Positions 5,304-7,606 of a stretch of DNA of 7,606 nt are shown piece by piece (the stretch's first letter is position 1; every line of letters starts with the position of its first letter). Origin of the DNA: Fidelibacterota bacterium. GTDB taxonomy: Bacteria > Fidelibacterota > Marinisomatia > SCGC-AAA003-L08 > D37C17. The DNA is taken from NCBI GenBank assembly GCA_002705605.1, contig PAJD01000013.1:1-7606 (forward strand). Reading direction: 5' to 3'. The position numbers and the translations under genes are program-made. The notes under the pieces were generated by a model. The model was not told the DNA's origin. It did no database searches and was given only the letters and a program-made list of their open reading frames with translations.

Positions 5304-7606
5304 GCAAAACAATACTAATTGGGGATATCAAGATTTAATGCAATATCGCATTCATGAAATCTTATTAGTTTCCAGCCCTTATGATGCCTTTATTCTTGAA
5401 GAAGATGGGAAATTAACAGAGCAAATATTATCTGAATATATTGGAATGAATCTAAGCTATGCTCCAAGAGTATGGAATGCACAATCAGCAAAAGAAGCTA
5501 CAGAAATAATTAATAAAAGATTTTTTGATGTCATAATAATTATGATGAGAATTTCTGATATGGATCCAATAAAATTTAGTCAAAAAATTAAAAAATTATA
5601 TCCTAAAAAACCTCTTGTTCTACTTGCCTTTGATCAATCAGAATTAAAAGACATAACTTTGCATGACCAAAATATATTTGATGAAATCTTTATCTGGTCA
5701 GGAAATTCAAATGTATTTCCAGCTGCTATAAAGTCTATAGAAGACAAAAAAAATATTTCTAAAGATGTTAAAACTGCCGATGTTAGAACTGTTTTATTTA
5801 TAGAAGATAATCCAAGATACTATTCAAGTATTCTACCTGTATTATATAAAGAGATTATTTCCAATACAAAAAAATTAATTGATAAAAGCTTGAACAACTC
5901 ACAAAAAATACTTCATATGAGAGCAAGGCCTAAAATCATTTTATTAAAAAATTATGATGATGCCATAAAATATATAAACAAGTATAGATTCAATATTCTT
6001 GGAATAATATCTGATTTAAGATATCCATATAAAAAAGATAAACACCATTTATCAGGTCTAAAGTTGATTAATTATTTAAATAGAATTGATTCTGCTATTC
6101 CAATCATTTTACAAACAACAGAAAAAAACATTCCAAAAGAATTAAAAGAATCATCTGTAAAAGTAATTCAGAAAAATTCAACTATTTTATTCAAAGAATT
6201 ACAAAGTTTTATGATAGATGAATTAGGATTTGGAGACTTTAAATTCAGATCTCCTAATGGCAAAATTATTAATAAAGCAAAAAACATAAGTGAACTAATA
6301 TCTAAAATTAAAAAGGTTAAAAGTGATTCTATAAAATTTCATGCATCAAAAAATCATATTTCTAATTGGTTGGCAACAAGAGGAGAATTCAAGCTAGCTT
6401 CTAATTTTAGAGAAATAAGAAAAAATGATTTTAAAAATATTGATAAAAGGAAAGAACACTATTTAGATTTATTGTCAGATAATATTAACATATCAACTAA
6501 AACTAAAATTGTAGAATTTTCAAAAAAAATCAATGATTTCTCTCATAATTTTATTCAAATTGGAACCGGTTCATTAGGTGGAAAAGCTAGAGGATTAGCT
6601 TTTGCAAATAAACTTCTAAATAAAAAATCATTTAAATCAAAATATTCTAAAATAAGTATAAGGGTACCTAAAATTATAGCAATTGGTACTGATGAATTTG
6701 ATTCATTTATGGAATCAAATAATTTATGGGAAATCGCTTTAAATATTAAAAATAATAAAAAAATATTAGATAATTTTCTAAAATCCAAATTACCAAAGAA
6801 TCTTATAAAAATATTAAAAGATATCATTAATAATATTGACTATCCATTAGCAATTAGATCTTCAAGTCTTCTAGAAGATTCTCAATACAAACCATTAGCA
6901 GGCATTTATAGCACATTCATGCTTCCTAATTCAAACAAATCAAAACCAGAAAGACTCGATCAACTTATAGAAGCTATAAAAAGAGTATATGCATCAACTT
7001 TTTTCCAAAATCCAAAATCCTTATTAAACAATTCTGATCATAGATTAGAAGAAGAGAAAATGGGAATAATTATTATGGAACTTGCTGGTAAAAAACATAA
7101 TGAATTATTCTATCCTAGTTTTAGCGGTGTTGCTCAAAGCTATAACTATTATCCTGTTTCATATATGGAAAGAAATGAGGGAATAGTATTTACAGCATTA
7201 GGTCTAGGAAAAACAATAGTTGATGGAGAAAAATCTCTACGTTTTTCTCCAAAATATCCTAAGATATTATCTCAATATTATTCAGTGAAATCTACTATTA
7301 ATAACTCACAAAATAAATTTTATGCCTTGGATATGAATAAAGGGAAAAATCCCTTGAAATTTGGAGAATCAAAAAATCTCAAAAAATTTGATTTATCAAT
7401 AGCAGAATCTGATGGAGAACTTTCAAATGTTGCTAGTACAATTACTAATGATAACACGATTAGAGATTCATTAAAATATTCTGGAATAAGGGTTCTTACT
7501 TTTGCAAATATTATAAAATATAATAGATTCCCTTTAACAAATTTAATAGAAGATATTATGTCCTTAGGAGAAAAAGCACTTGGATGTCCAGTAGAAATTG
7601 AATTTG
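5293..7606 (+). CDS. Double receiver plus PEP/pyruvate-binding (PPDK/PEP synthase ATP-domain) fusion protein, 3' end outside the window
   Basis: The frame stays open for 771 full codons to the window edge. Residues 20-150 form a receiver-like domain without phosphorylation residues (S27/S28, M84 and A112 at the acidic, phospho-Asp and Thr positions). Residues 165-310 are a second receiver that keeps them: E171/D172, D241, T275, K294. Residues 325-400 contain FHASKNHISNWL (349-360), a motif I associate with this family but cannot assign a function. From about 424 comes the PEP/pyruvate-binding ATP domain: GGK with K431 (like the ATP lysine of PPDK), RSSS with R522, SGVA (611-614), GLG (637-639), and PVEIEF at the last residues, matching the PxDIEW motif with ATP-binding Glu (E770). 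The phospho-His and PEP-binding domains of a true PEP synthase would lie beyond the edge. Probably a signal-regulated phosphotransferase, cytoplasmic. ATG 5293 overlaps the upstream stop, suggesting translational coupling; codon 16 is an alternative start. Confidence 0.8.
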   Translation, partial: MISKQNNTNWGYQDLMQYRIHEILLVSSPYDAFILEEDGKLTEQILSEYIGMNLSYAPRVWNAQSAKEATEIINKRFFDVIIIMMRISDMDPIKFSQKIKKLYPKKPLVLLAFDQSELKDITLHDQNIFDEIFIWSGNSNVFPAAIKSIEDKKNISKDVKTADVRTVLFIEDNPRYYSSILPVLYKEIISNTKKLIDKSLNNSQKILHMRARPKIILLKNYDDAIKYINKYRFNILGIISDLRYPYKKDKHHLSGLKLINYLNRIDSAIPIILQTTEKNIPKELKESSVKVIQKNSTILFKELQSFMIDELGFGDFKFRSPNGKIINKAKNISELISKIKKVKSDSIKFHASKNHISNWLATRGEFKLASNFREIRKNDFKNIDKRKEHYLDLLSDNINISTKTKIVEFSKKINDFSHNFIQIGTGSLGGKARGLAFANKLLNKKSFKSKYSKISIRVPKIIAIGTDEFDSFMESNNLWEIALNIKNNKKILDNFLKSKLPKNLIKILKDIINNIDYPLAIRSSSLLEDSQYKPLAGIYSTFMLPNSNKSKPERLDQLIEAIKRVYASTFFQNPKSLLNNSDHRLEEEKMGIIIMELAGKKHNELFYPSFSGVAQSYNYYPVSYMERNEGIVFTALGLGKTIVDGEKSLRFSPKYPKILSQYYSVKSTINNSQNKFYALDMNKGKNPLKFGESKNLKKFDLSIAESDGELSNVASTITNDNTIRDSLKYSGIRVLTFANIIKYNRFPLTNLIEDIMSLGEKALGCPVEIEF

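Noticed and set aside
5338..5340. Alternative ATG (codon 16) as start of the receiver/PEP-binding gene
   Set aside because: It would remove the overlap, but the only G-rich stretch upstream (GGGG at 5321-5324) is 13 nt away, too far for a good ribosome site. The upstream overlap start fits coupling better. It remains possible.
6555..6827. 90-codon minus-strand reading frame
   Set aside because: It is antisense to the start of the PEP/pyruvate-binding domain. It has no recognisable family, and its Ile/Phe/Leu-rich product is typical of the complement of an A+T-rich gene.
1..7606. CRISPR array, tRNA, insertion sequence or phage features
   Set aside because: No regularly spaced direct repeats, no tRNA-like cloverleaf, no transposase motifs and no phage genes were seen. 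Nearly all of the window is occupied by the three genes.

Overview
The window looks like a piece of a small, strongly A+T-rich, Gram-negative marine-type bacterial genome, probably of the FCB group. Candidatus Marinimicrobia (SAR406) is the best guess. That rests on a large secreted gingipain-type (C25) protein ending in a dockerin-like tail, on the low-GC coding style, and on the protein families next to it. No rRNA or other marker gene is present, so the taxonomic call is an inference.

The layout is simple and dense: three genes and one 108-bp divergent intergenic region. The left 60% (1-4532, minus strand) is a single very long reading frame that runs off the left edge. Its 1,510 complete visible codons encode a signal peptide, a C25 propeptide-like region, a C25 catalytic-like domain, Ig-like modules, two CARDB-like repeats, two copies of a large beta-rich domain and a two-repeat dockerin-like tail. 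The catalytic Cys region is recognisable, but the usual Gly-His-Gly motif reads Gly-Phe-Tyr-Gly.

The right part (4641-7606, plus strand) holds two overlapping genes. The first is a complete phosphoserine phosphatase-type HAD hydrolase (serB-like). The second is a large protein cut by the right edge. It has a degenerate receiver domain, an intact receiver domain, a small linker domain with an NHxSNWL motif, and the ATP-binding domain of the pyruvate phosphate dikinase / PEP synthase superfamily. The two genes overlap by 11 bp and are almost certainly cotranscribed.

The peptidase and the serB-receiver pair diverge from the same intergenic region, and nothing suggests a shared function. Within the plus-strand pair, serine synthesis and a phosphorelay-linked PEP/pyruvate enzyme both touch lower glycolysis, which is a plausible but unproven link. 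There are no RNA genes, mobile elements, CRISPR arrays or convincing terminators, and no non-coding stretch above 300 bp. The most interesting element is the receiver-receiver-PEP/pyruvate-binding fusion, followed by the altered active site of the gingipain-like protein.
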